A stretch of 64,000 nucleotides of DNA from Halobacterium rubrum. GTDB taxonomy: Archaea; Halobacteriota; Halobacteria; Halobacteriales; Halobacteriaceae. The notes below the pieces were generated by a model, which was given only the letters and a program-made list of their open reading frames with translations, ran no database searches and had not been told where the DNA came from. Where the stretch lies: contig NZ_JAJQQZ010000001.1 in NCBI RefSeq assembly GCF_021729015.1, positions 558,001-622,000 on the forward strand. The letters are read 5' to 3'. The position numbers and the translations under genes were made by a program. Position 1 is the first letter of the stretch, and the number at the start of each line of letters is the position of its first letter. This document shows, piece by piece, positions 18,259-28,810 of the stretch.

Positions 18259-19869
18259 ATGTCAGAGTTCGGCGCACTCTCCGTCGTCCCGCCGTTGCTG
18301 GCCATCGTGCTGGCCATCGTCACGCGGAAGGCGGTGCTGTCGCTGTTCGTCGGCGTCTGGGCCGGTGCGGTCATCTTCACCGGTGGCGTCGGTCTCGAAC
18401 AGACCTTCGACTGGATCGCCCGCTCGATATCACAGGTGTCCGCCGAGGGCGAGGGGTCGACCTTCCACGCCCAGATTATCCTGTTCACGCTCCTGCTCGG
18501 GTCGGCCGTCGCGATGATCTGGCGGCTCGGCGGCAGCCACGCCGTCCGCGACTGGGCCATCCAGCGCATCCACAGCAAGCGCTCGGCCGGCATGGTCGCG
18601 TGGCTGCTCGGCCTGCTGCTGTTCTTCGACGACTACGCCAACACCGCGGTCGTCGGCTCCACGATGAAAGACGTCTCCGACCACCTCGGCGTCTCCCGGG
18701 AGAAGCTCTCCTACATCGTCGACTCGACGGCCGCGCCGGTCGCCACCCTCGCCATCTCCTCGTGGGTGGCGTTCCAGCTGTCGATGATCGACGCCGGCTA
18801 CGAGGCGACGAACGTCCCGGCCGCCGACCGCCCCGGGTCGTTCGAGATCTTCCTGCAGGCCATCCCGTTCAACATGTACTCGATTCTCGCCGTCGTGATG
18901 GTCGCTATCGTCGTCCTCAGCCGGCGCGACTTCGGCGAGATGCTGGCCGCCGAACACCGCGCCTCGACGACGGGCGCGGTCACCCGCGAGGACGCCAACC
19001 CCATGCAGGACGTCGAGGAGGAACTCGGCGAGCCGAGCGTCGAGAACCCCAAGCTGCTGTCCTTCTTCGGGCCCATCGCCGTCCTCATCGCGGTCACCAT
19101 CGGATCCGCGCTGTACACCGGCTACGCGCCGGGCGCCACCCTCTACGACATGGTGGTCGACGCCGACTACGCGCTCGCGCTCATCTTCGGGTCGTTCGCC
19201 ATGGTGGTCTCGACGTACGTCCTCGGGTGGGCGTACGGCATCCTCACGCTCGGCGAGAGCGTCGACACCACCATCGACGGCTTCGGCATCATGCTCACCG
19301 CCGTCACGATTCTCGTGCTCGCGTGGTCCATCGGAAACGTCGTCGACGCGCTGGGCACGGCCGACTACGTCTCTGGCGTCGTCGAGGCGTTTCTCACGCC
19401 CGAACTGCTGCCCGTGGTCGTGCTGTTCACAGCCGCGTTCGTCGCGTTCTCCACGGGGAGTTCGTGGGGCACGATGAGCATCGTCACCCCCATCGCGGTG
19501 CCGGTCGCGTGGGAGCTCACCGGCACCCACACGATGGTGTCGGCGGTCGTCGGCGTCGTGTTCTCCGGCGCCATCTTCGGCGACCACGCCTCCCCCATCT
19601 CCGACACGACGGTGCTTTCGGCGACGTTCACGGGCGCCGACCTCATCGACCACGTCCGCACCCAGCTCTACTACGCGGTGACGGTCGTCACCGTCGCCGC
19701 CCTCCTGCTCGTCGTCTGGGGGTACACGCGAATCACGCCGTGGCTGCTGCTGCCGGTCGGCGTGCTCGCGCTCGTCGGCCTCGTCTACGGGTTCTCGGAA
19801 CTGGACGCCAACCGCCGCGGCATCGACGCCAGACAGTCCAGCGCCCCGACGCCCGCGGACGACGACTAG
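18259..19869 (+). CDS. NhaC-family Na+/H+ antiporter
   Basis: A 536-residue transporter with about twelve hydrophobic segments. NhaC/YuiF-type motifs are visible: LLFFDDYANTAVVGSTM near 116-132, AAPVATLAISSW, and STGSSWGTMSIVTPI in the C-terminal half, then FGDHASPISDTT. The family exchanges Na+ for H+ or transports small anions. In a halophile, Na+ extrusion is the likely role. An earlier in-frame ATG at 18244 is possible, but TATA spacing favours 18259. It is convergent with rnhB and overlaps that gene's end by 4 bp. Confidence 0.9.
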   Translation: MSEFGALSVVPPLLAIVLAIVTRKAVLSLFVGVWAGAVIFTGGVGLEQTFDWIARSISQVSAEGEGSTFHAQIILFTLLLGSAVAMIWRLGGSHAVRDWAIQRIHSKRSAGMVAWLLGLLLFFDDYANTAVVGSTMKDVSDHLGVSREKLSYIVDSTAAPVATLAISSWVAFQLSMIDAGYEATNVPAADRPGSFEIFLQAIPFNMYSILAVVMVAIVVLSRRDFGEMLAAEHRASTTGAVTREDANPMQDVEEELGEPSVENPKLLSFFGPIAVLIAVTIGSALYTGYAPGATLYDMVVDADYALALIFGSFAMVVSTYVLGWAYGILTLGESVDTTIDGFGIMLTAVTILVLAWSIGNVVDALGTADYVSGVVEAFLTPELLPVVVLFTAAFVAFSTGSSWGTMSIVTPIAVPVAWELTGTHTMVSAVVGVVFSGAIFGDHASPISDTTVLSATFTGADLIDHVRTQLYYAVTVVTVAALLLVVWGYTRITPWLLLPVGVLALVGLVYGFSELDANRRGIDARQSSAPTPADDD

Positions 19870-20504
19870 AAGTCGTCCAGCGCCGACTGCTCGGCGGCCG
19901 CCAGCGCGTCCTCGCTGGTCTGCCACGACGACCGCGCGCACGCCGGCAAGGCGCCGTGTTCGCGGACGTGTGCTTCGAGGAACTCACGGGTAGTCGGGTC
20001 GCTCGGGTAGCCCGACCCGACGTCCGTGCCGTACTCGTCGGCGAGCGCGTCGACGTGGGCGTCCCGGGCGACCTTCGCCACGACGCTGGCCGCCGCGACG
20101 AGGGCGTACTCGTCGTCGGCGCCGTGCTCTGCGGTCACGTCCACGTCGGCCGGGACGCCGTCGGCGACCCGGCGGCCGAACCGCTGCTCGTCCACGTCCC
20201 CCGCGTCGACGTACCCGGCTGTGCCGTCGTCGGCGACCGCCGACAGCGCCTCGACCTGCGCCGCCACGGTGAGCCCGTTCATGTCCGTCTCCGGGTCGTC
20301 GATGCGTTCGACGGGAATCTCCGCGACCCCGACCCGCATCGACGCCCGGATGCGCTCGTCCAGCGTCTCCCGGCGGCCGGGCGCGAGGCGCTTGGAGTCC
20401 GCCACGCCGTCCGGGAGGTCGGTGGGGTCGCCCGCGACCGCCGCCGCGAACATCGACCCCAGTACCGGCCCCTTCCCCGCCTCGTCGACGCCGAACCGGG
20501 TCAT
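19866..20504 (-). CDS. rnhB: Ribonuclease HII
   Basis: A 212-residue RNase HII that removes ribonucleotides and RNA primers from DNA. The N-terminus carries VDEAGKGPVLG with the first catalytic Asp-Glu pair (residues 7-8). Later acidic residues occur in YVDAGDVD and the VVAKVARD region. The C-terminus is QSALDDF, an exact QxxLxxF PCNA-interaction box at residues 206-212. It begins 1 bp after the pus10 stop, so the two genes are probably cotranscribed. The gene overlaps the antiporter end convergently by 4 bp. Confidence 0.95.
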   Translation of the reverse strand: MTRFGVDEAGKGPVLGSMFAAAVAGDPTDLPDGVADSKRLAPGRRETLDERIRASMRVGVAEIPVERIDDPETDMNGLTVAAQVEALSAVADDGTAGYVDAGDVDEQRFGRRVADGVPADVDVTAEHGADDEYALVAAASVVAKVARDAHVDALADEYGTDVGSGYPSDPTTREFLEAHVREHGALPACARSSWQTSEDALAAAEQSALDDF

Positions 20505-20505
20505 C

Positions 20506-21783
20506 TCAGGGCAGGTACTCGGTGTCCTCGAAGGACTCCGTCTCGCCCTCGACGGCGACCACGTCGAGCGCGGTGACCTCGGCGCCGACGTCGAGCAGCC
20601 CGGCGAGACTCGGGTTCGTCCGCCCCTCGTCGCTGGAGACGAGCTCCTTGATGTAGAGCCCGCCCTCGCCCTCGATTTCGACCGTCGCGTGCGTGTCGTC
20701 CTCGCGCTCGGCCTCGATGTCGTAGACGTCGCGCTCCCGCACGAGGTGCGCGCGCCGGTGGTCGACGCGATTCGGGGTCTCCTGCTCGATGGTCCCGCCG
20801 TCCAGGGTTTCGATTGCGCGCTGGAGGTCGTCGTCGCTCACGGGTGCGTCGAACGCGACTTCGGCCCGGTAGCGCTTCCGGGCGTCCAGCTCCTTCACGC
20901 GCTCGACCATCTCGTAGTCGGCGACCTCGACGCCCTCGACCTCGACTTTGCCGTCGGCGAAGTCGTTGATGGCGTCCTCGAGCGCGTCGGCGTCCGGGTG
21001 GCGGTCCTGTGGCTCCTCGACCTCGACGACGAACGGCCGGCCCGTGCCGAGCATCAGCGCGTCGATGTCCTCGCGGCCGGCCCCGTGGAACGACTCGGCC
21101 GACCCGTCCATCGCCTCCACGACCGGCGGCGCGGTGAGCTGTTCGACGCTCTCGGGGTAGAGGAAGCCGGTGCCGTCGCAGTGCGGGCACGGCGAATCCA
21201 CGAGCGTCCCAGTGCCGTTGCAGTCCGAGCACGGCCACTTCGTCTGGGGAATCCCGCGCTCGAGCTTGCGGTACCGGCCGTAGACGAACGCCGAGTTCAC
21301 CGTCACGTCGACGGTCTCGGCCTCGACGTCGAGTACGCCGAGCACGTCCGGCCGCCCGAAGTCCACCTCGGCGCCCGTGCGCTCCCCGACGCGCTTCCCG
21401 ACCTCGCGGTTGCACTCGGACTTGAACAGCTCGCCCGCGTCCTCCTCGAGGCCGGCCAAATCGCGCAGCATCGTCTCGTTCTCCTCGACGAGCGGCGGCG
21501 CCTGCGTCCCCACCTGGTAGGTGTCGAACGTCACGTCCTCGATGGCGTCGACGACGAGGTCCGCGAACTCGTCGAACCGGCTCGACGCCCCCTCGCACAC
21601 CCAGCACGCCTCCTCGGGTGGCTCGTAGGGCTCGTCGTCCTCCAGCGCGACCGTCGTCCGCAGCGCACGCCCGCGCTCGGCGTTCGACAGCCCGAAACTC
21701 CGCTCCGCGAAGCACCGCCCGAGGCAGGCGTCACACACCGGGTTCTCCGCCAGCACCGCCCGCGCGTCCTCCAGGATGGTCAT
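20506..21783 (-). CDS. pus10: tRNA pseudouridine synthase Pus10
   Basis: A 425-residue archaeal Pus10, which makes pseudouridine 54 (and 55) in the tRNA T-loop. The N-terminal THUMP-like domain contains CDACLGRCF and CWVCEGASS, the zinc cysteines, and a second zinc site is seen in CSDCNGTG and CPHCDGTG. The catalytic motif is GREDIDALMLGTGRPF, with the nucleophilic Asp. I chose the ATG giving MTILEDARA rather than an upstream ATG at 21837. TrmY, which methylates the same pseudouridine 54, is encoded 1.8 kb away. A broken copy of this gene's 5' end lies at 22227-22385. Confidence 0.94.
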   Translation of the reverse strand: MTILEDARAVLAENPVCDACLGRCFAERSFGLSNAERGRALRTTVALEDDEPYEPPEEACWVCEGASSRFDEFADLVVDAIEDVTFDTYQVGTQAPPLVEENETMLRDLAGLEEDAGELFKSECNREVGKRVGERTGAEVDFGRPDVLGVLDVEAETVDVTVNSAFVYGRYRKLERGIPQTKWPCSDCNGTGTLVDSPCPHCDGTGFLYPESVEQLTAPPVVEAMDGSAESFHGAGREDIDALMLGTGRPFVVEVEEPQDRHPDADALEDAINDFADGKVEVEGVEVADYEMVERVKELDARKRYRAEVAFDAPVSDDDLQRAIETLDGGTIEQETPNRVDHRRAHLVRERDVYDIEAEREDDTHATVEIEGEGGLYIKELVSSDEGRTNPSLAGLLDVGAEVTALDVVAVEGETESFEDTEYLP

Positions 21784-21858
21784 GGGCGTTTCGTAGGCGG
21801 CCGGTGGTACGTACTCTTCGGTCCGCGAGCGCGCCACTGGGCGTCCGTCAGCGCCGGG

Positions 21859-22188
21859 CTACCCGAGGAGCACGCCACCAGCGACGCCGGCGACCCCGAG
21901 CGCGAGGAAGAAGCAGAGGTACAGCAGGCGGCGCGAGGCACCCGACTCGGTCGGGGCGCTGAAGACGCTGTCCTGGTCGACGTGGGTCTCCGTGGACTCG
22001 GCGCCCTCGTTGAGGCTCGCGGTGCCGGCGAGCAGCCCGACGGCCGAGAAGCCGCCGAGCATGTACACCAGCGCCGGGATGTAGATCGAGACGGACTGCC
22101 AGTCGGCGAGCGCGAACCCGAGTCCGGCGACGACGGCGGCCGCGACGCCGCCGTACAACGCGGGCGAGACGAGGAGTCGGAGGTTCAT
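21859..22188 (-). CDS. Small haloarchaeal membrane protein
   Basis: A 109-residue protein with three hydrophobic segments (about 6-27, 34-54 and 88-107) separated by a soluble loop with NEGAESTETHVDQDSVF. The N-terminus MNLRLLVSPALYGG is typical of a membrane insertion start. I do not recognise the family beyond its haloarchaeal look. It lies 75 bp upstream of pus10 on the same strand and may be cotranscribed. It also marks the last high-GC gene before the AT-rich island. Confidence 0.65.
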   Translation of the reverse strand: MNLRLLVSPALYGGVAAAVVAGLGFALADWQSVSIYIPALVYMLGGFSAVGLLAGTASLNEGAESTETHVDQDSVFSAPTESGASRRLLYLCFFLALGVAGVAGGVLLG

Positions 22189-22226
22189 ACTCTATACCCG
22201 ACAGGAAAACGTGAAAAAAGTAGCGG

Positions 22227-22385
22227 CTACCCCTCCAGAATTTTCTCGTACTCGGCGTTCGAGACGTCGAACCGCGGCTCCTCAAACACCGGCAGAGGCA
22301 GGCGTCGCAGACCAGACCTTCCGTGCGCCCCTCAAGACGGTCGCGTGGGTGTTCTCGGGTGCCCGTGGTACGTACGCTTCGGTCC
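22227..22385 (-). pseudogene. Degenerate duplicate of the pus10 5' end
   Basis: This stretch aligns with 21676-21824, the start of pus10 and the bases just upstream of it. A 24-nt block at 22361-22384 matches 21801-21824 at 22 positions, and a 62-nt block around 22251-22312 is alignable with one gap and roughly three quarters identity by eye. Read on the minus strand, VCDACL and then, after a frameshift, RFDVSNAEYEKILEG can be recognised against VCDACLGRCFAERSFGLSNAE. It ends in TAG at 22227-22229. The frame is broken, so it cannot make a Pus10. It borders the AT-rich island. Confidence 0.6.
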
Positions 22386-22444
22386 TTGGGTCGGATTTGG
22401 ACGCCTCATGACGAAGAAATCAGCTTCACCACCTTTCACTGACC

Positions 22445-22451
22445 ATAAAAT
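22445..22451 (+). promoter_or_regulatory. TATA-like box of the island gene pair
   Basis: ATAAAAT lies about 34 nt upstream of the ATG at 22482, within a run of AT-rich sequence, and is the best promoter candidate for the two-gene unit. Confidence 0.5.
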
Positions 22452-22481
22452 ACAACTCCACTACTTGTGTGAATCCGAGTA

Positions 22482-22688
22482 ATGGCCAGTGGAGGAATTG
22501 ACTTTGAAGGGCTTCTTGACGTGGTGATGATTGCGCTCTTGGGTGTTCTCGCTTACTTAATTTATACAGAATCAAGAGGCGGAGATATTTCGGCTGTAAT
22601 TGATACCGTTACTGAACTCGCGATGCCATTCTTCCTTATGCTGGTTCTGACTTTCGGAGTTTTAAAAGTCCTCTCGGGGGTGTCCTAA
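22482..22688 (+). CDS. Small two-TM membrane protein of AT-rich island
   Basis: A 68-residue protein with two hydrophobic helices (about 9-27 and 43-65) and a short polar connector YTESRGGDISAVIDT. Codon use is clearly AT-richer than in neighbouring genes (TTA, ATT, AGA codons), pointing to foreign origin. I do not recognise it. The next gene starts on the base after its stop codon (TAA then ATG), so the pair is almost certainly one translation-coupled unit. The size and topology recall holin-like or small accessory membrane subunits, but that is speculation. Confidence 0.65.
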   Translation: MASGGIDFEGLLDVVMIALLGVLAYLIYTESRGGDISAVIDTVTELAMPFFLMLVLTFGVLKVLSGVS

Positions 22689-23456
22689 ATGCGGGCAGTT
22701 ACACCAACCATTGATGACTTAATAACGAGAGGCGTTCCTGGCGTAGTGCTGTTTTTAGCAGTGACTTTCGAATTTTTCCAGTCGACAAACGGTTGGCTCG
22801 AACCCAACGCGAAATTAGTGATTGTCCTTACTGGCTCCTACACTGTGGGAACATTCATTGATGTCCACAAGCACGACGTATTTTCCCCACCTCCGTTCTT
22901 TAGGAAAGTCTTGTACGAAGAGACAGGGAATCCGGGTTTTCTTCGGTTGACTACGAGAGCTAAGCTACGGCTACGCCAAAGTCGAGGAATCGGTCTATGG
23001 AATGACGCTCCCATCCTCCCTGAAATCGAAACTTGTCCTGATTATGGTCGGAAGTCGATCTTCTCTAAAAACGGGGGGTCATTAACTCAGCAATTAGAGA
23101 CCACACTTGGTGAAGATGTCACTCCAAATCGGCTTACTCATGCTTGGACGGAGTTAGAACGGCAAGCCCTCCCTGAATTGGGTCGTACGGGTCAAAATCA
23201 CCATACGGTGTACCATTTCATCCTGAATCTAGCGATTGGTATCACGTTTGGCTCTCTCCTGCTTCTCTTCCCGCTTTCTCAGGGAAAGTACGTGTCAGTG
23301 ACCACCGGAGCACTCATTACTGCTTTCTTCGCACTCCTGCTAATGGTTGAGTTAAGTGTTGTCGGAAAGTATGGGACAAGATACGCGAAAAGCTTGGTGC
23401 AAGGGATGTATTTATCGTCCAATCCATCAACCACCCGTTATCCAGTCTCATCATAA
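22689..23456 (+). CDS. Four-TM membrane protein with central soluble domain, AT-rich island
   Basis: A 255-residue protein with two N-terminal hydrophobic helices (about 15-31 and 40-57), a central soluble region of roughly 115 residues, and two C-terminal helices (about 176-198 and 204-225). The soluble region has DVHKHDVFSPPPFFRKVLYEE, several basic residues (TRAKLRLRQSRG) and an acidic LETTLGEDVTPN part. A soluble domain held between two TM pairs suggests a sensor or effector facing the cytoplasm. The base composition is AT-rich like that of its partner at 22482. No enzymatic motif is recognised. Confidence 0.65.
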   Translation: MRAVTPTIDDLITRGVPGVVLFLAVTFEFFQSTNGWLEPNAKLVIVLTGSYTVGTFIDVHKHDVFSPPPFFRKVLYEETGNPGFLRLTTRAKLRLRQSRGIGLWNDAPILPEIETCPDYGRKSIFSKNGGSLTQQLETTLGEDVTPNRLTHAWTELERQALPELGRTGQNHHTVYHFILNLAIGITFGSLLLLFPLSQGKYVSVTTGALITAFFALLLMVELSVVGKYGTRYAKSLVQGMYLSSNPSTTRYPVSS

Positions 23457-23578
23457 CGGATTAGCTCACCCCCTAAAACAAAGCCGTCCGCTTTGACGCA
23501 TTCTTTGTGAAATTACTCAATTTTGGTCCCCTCCCCAAACCCGATGCACGTAAGCGCCCCCGCTCCGACACACCACGC

Positions 23579-24171
23579 ATGAGACAGTTCGCCGTTCTCG
23601 GTCACGACGCCCCCACGACGCCGGACTTCCCGCTCGACGACTTGCCGGGCGCAGGCGGCCGGCTGGACGTCCTCTGTCGCTGCGTGAGTTCGGCGCTGTT
23701 CCTCTCGCACGGAATCCGGGAGGACGTCGAGGTCTTCCTCGTCCTCGGCGACGAGGTGACGGTGCGCATCGACTCCCGCGAGCTCCAGTACATGAGCCCC
23801 GACGAGCGCAACGTCGCCGGGCTGCTGAAGCAGGCGCTGGAGGCCAGAGACCGGGCCATCGGCCACCAGGAGGCCGAGTCGTCGCCGGGCATCCACGTCT
23901 CGAAGCGCGGCTTCGAGGCGGTGCTGGACGACGCCGTCTCCGGGACGGTCGTGACGCTGCACGAGGACGGCGACGCGCTCGCCGCCGTCGAACCCCCCGA
24001 GGACCCGACGTTCGTGCTGTCGGACCACCGCGACTTCACCGAGCGCGAGGCCGGCCTGCTCGCCGACGCCAGCGACCAGCGCGTGCGCGTCGGGCCAGAA
24101 GTGCTGCACGCCGACCACGCGATCACGGTCGCGCACAACTACCTCGACACCGACGGCTTCGAGGGGTACTG

Positions 24172-24172
<1 letters not shown>
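23579..24172 (+). CDS. trmY: tRNA (pseudouridine(54)-N(1))-methyltransferase TrmY
   Basis: A 197-residue SPOUT methyltransferase that converts pseudouridine 54 to N1-methylpseudouridine in archaeal tRNA. Family landmarks are [21 protein letters not shown] at the N-terminus, [27 protein letters not shown], and the knot region [13 protein letters not shown] with [15 protein letters not shown]. The ATG lies at 23579-23581. Its stop overlaps the next start by one base (TGATG). Pus10, which makes its substrate, is encoded nearby at 20506, with the AT-rich island between them. Confidence 0.94.
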
Positions 24173-26938
<2,766 letters not shown>

Positions 26939-27034
26939 GCCGGTCGAACGCCCGGTCCGCCGCCCGTCACCGGCTCCTAGTTCGCTTCGCCGATTCGGAA
27001 CCGTTAAACCGCCCACGTGCGTTCTGTCGAGTGC

Positions 27035-27107
27035 GGGCCGGTGGGGTAGCTTGGTATCCTTCGGCCTTCGGGTGGCCGTAACCGCGATTCGAATTCGCGC
27101 CGGCCCA
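27035..27107 (+). tRNA. tRNA-Pro (anticodon CGG)
   Basis: A 73-nt cloverleaf without CCA. The acceptor stem is GGGCCGG paired with CCGGCCC, followed by discriminator A. The anticodon stem CGGCC/GGCCG encloses loop TTCGGGT with anticodon CGG at 27069-27071 and G37, as is usual in tRNA-Pro. The T-arm has stem CGCGA/TCGCG with loop TTCGAAT. No intron is seen. A short T run (CTTTTC) follows directly and may terminate transcription. Confidence 0.95.
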
Positions 27108-27126
27108 CTTTTCCCGCATTCGCGGC

Positions 27127-27145
27127 GACTCACAAGCGGTGAGTC
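27127..27145. terminator. 7-bp hairpin downstream of tRNA-Pro
   Basis: GACTCAC and GTGAGTC flank a 5-nt loop, 20 nt after the tRNA. It may mark the end of a read-through transcript or be a structural element between the tRNA and the convergent kinase gene. Confidence 0.35.
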
Positions 27146-27237
27146 CGTCGGCCGGCTCTTGGTAGTGGTACTGCTACTGCTGGTGTTCTTCGCGCGTCGC
27201 GCTCGCTGCCGTCACGCCTGTCGACGCGAGCTCGCCG

Positions 27238-28743
27238 TCACTCGAACTCGACGTCGGTGAACTCGAAGCGCGCACCGCCTTTCGGTCCGGTGGTGAGGTC
27301 GACGGTCCAGCCGTGGGCTTCGGCGATTCGTCTGACGATGGTGAGGCCGAAGCCGGTGCCGTCCGACGCCGACGTGTGACCGGGTTCGAACACCTGCTGG
27401 CGGTCGCCCTCGGGAATCCCGGAGCCGGTGTCTTCGACGTAGAGGCCGTGGTCGCCGACACGGCCGACGCGGACGGTCACGCCGGGGCCGCCGTGCTCTA
27501 CGGCGTTGTCGGACTGCCCTGCAGTCCGACTGGCTGTCGAACCGTGTTCGACAGCGTCCTGACGAGCCTGCGAGTCAGGGTTCGTGGAGCCATGCTCCAC
27601 GGCATTCCGGAAGAGGTTCTCGAAGACGTGCTGGAGCCGGCTGCGGTCGCCGTGGACGACGGCCTCGTCGGCGTCGTCCACGACCTCGATGCTGTCGTCG
27701 TCGCCCGTGGGGACGTGCTTCCAGCAGACGCCGAGCAGGTCCGCGAGCGCGACGGGTTCGGGGTCGGTGACGACCTGGCCCTGTCTGGCGAGTGTGAGGG
27801 TGTCGGAGACGATGTCGTCCATGCGGTCCAGCGCCGCCACAATGGGTGCGAGGTGGTCGCTGTCGCACTCCTCGCCGAGCAGTTCCGCCCGGCCCTGCGC
27901 GATGTTCAGCGGGTTCCGGATGTCGTGGGAGACCACGGACGCGAACTCGTCGAGCTGTTTGTTCCGGCTGCGGAGCTGGCGTTCCCGCTTGACGCGCTCG
28001 GTGACGTTCCGGGTGATGCCGACAATTTGGGAGACCTCGCCGTCCGCGAGGACGGGCGCGAGGTTCGTCTGCCAGAACCGCGCGCCGGTCTCGACGGGGA
28101 CTTCCTCCTGGTACGTGATGGATTCGCGGGCGTTCGCGCACCGGTGGTAGTTCGCCTGCAGTTTCGCGCCGAGGTCGTCGCCGAAGACCTCCATCGGGGT
28201 CTTCCCCTTGACTTCAGCAGTCGTGATGCCGGTCTGTTCCTCGTAGGTGACGTTCAGGCGCTCGAACCGGAACGTGTACCCCGAGCCGTCCGGCTCGACG
28301 TCGAGGAAGAAGATGCCGTCATCGACGGTCTCCAGCAGGGTCTCGTACTCCTCGGCGAGCTCCTGGTGGCGTCGCTCCCGGCGCTTCCGTTCGGAGATGT
28401 CGCGGCTGTTCACGAGGATGCCGTCGATGTCGGCCTCGTCGCCCGTTCGGTCCTGTAGCGTCGCCTCGATCCAGCACCAGGACCCGTCGGCGTGCCGGAA
28501 CCGCGTCTCGACTGTTTGCGTGCGGACGTCCTCGGACTGGAGTGCTTCGATGGCGTCGGCGACGGCAGCCCGGTCGTCGGGGTGCTGGTACTCGTAGCCG
28601 GTCTCACCGACGAGGTCCTCGGGGTCGTAGCCGAGTGTCCCCTGCACCGACGGACTCACGTAGGAGATGGTGCCACTGGAGTCGATGACCGTCGTGACGT
28701 CGGCTGATTCCTCGACGAGCGTCCGGTGCAGACCGCCGTCCAT
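27238..28743 (-). CDS. PAS-PAS histidine kinase with N-box repeat insertion
   Basis: A 501-residue soluble kinase. PAS domain 1 (about 1-120) opens with VEESADVTTVIDSSGTISYV and ends with a PAC-like RDISERKRRER. PAS domain 2 (about 130-255) has a PAC end RNVTERVKRER. HisKA has FASVVSHDIRNPLN with phospho-His near 272. The HATPase N-box has FRNAVEHGST (Asn380), with G1 VEDTGSGIPEG and G2 GTGFGLTIVRR. Between the first NAVEH and a third NAVEH sit 33 extra residues, described separately. It reads towards the tRNA and heads a cluster of signalling genes. A TATA box at about 28768-28775 places the start of a leaderless mRNA at the ATG. Confidence 0.92.
   Translation of the reverse strand: MDGGLHRTLVEESADVTTVIDSSGTISYVSPSVQGTLGYDPEDLVGETGYEYQHPDDRAAVADAIEALQSEDVRTQTVETRFRHADGSWCWIEATLQDRTGDEADIDGILVNSRDISERKRRERRHQELAEEYETLLETVDDGIFFLDVEPDGSGYTFRFERLNVTYEEQTGITTAEVKGKTPMEVFGDDLGAKLQANYHRCANARESITYQEEVPVETGARFWQTNLAPVLADGEVSQIVGITRNVTERVKRERQLRSRNKQLDEFASVVSHDIRNPLNIAQGRAELLGEECDSDHLAPIVAALDRMDDIVSDTLTLARQGQVVTDPEPVALADLLGVCWKHVPTGDDDSIEVVDDADEAVVHGDRSRLQHVFENLFRNAVEHGSTNPDSQARQDAVEHGSTASRTAGQSDNAVEHGGPGVTVRVGRVGDHGLYVEDTGSGIPEGDRQQVFEPGHTSASDGTGFGLTIVRRIAEAHGWTVDLTTGPKGGARFEFTDVEFE
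27493..27606 (-). repeat. Hairpin-built in-frame insert in kinase N-box
   Basis: Three NAVEH-coding copies are separated by hairpins: a perfect 8-bp stem (27583-27590 with 27594-27601, loop 3), CCTGAC/GTCAGG arms (27558-27563 with 27574-27579), a perfect 9-bp stem (27534-27542 with 27546-27554, loop 3) and a perfect 10-bp stem (27508-27517 with 27521-27530, loop 3). The segment 27552-27604 matches 16990-17042 in the other kinase at 50 of 53 positions by eye. Confidence 0.9.
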
Positions 28744-28767
28744 GCATCCCCGTAGGCAGCGATCCGG

Positions 28768-28775
28768 AATAAAAG
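28768..28775 (-). promoter_or_regulatory. TATA box for the PAS kinase gene
   Basis: On the minus strand this reads CTTTTATT, about 27 nt upstream of the ATG at 28743. Confidence 0.5.
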
Positions 28776-28810
28776 AGTGGCATACCCCGAGTGCGTCCGG
28801 TTCGAGTGGC

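Noticed and set aside
22482-23456. Insertion sequence or integrase
   Set aside because: Neither protein has transposase or recombinase motifs, and no terminal inverted repeats or target duplications were found by eye.
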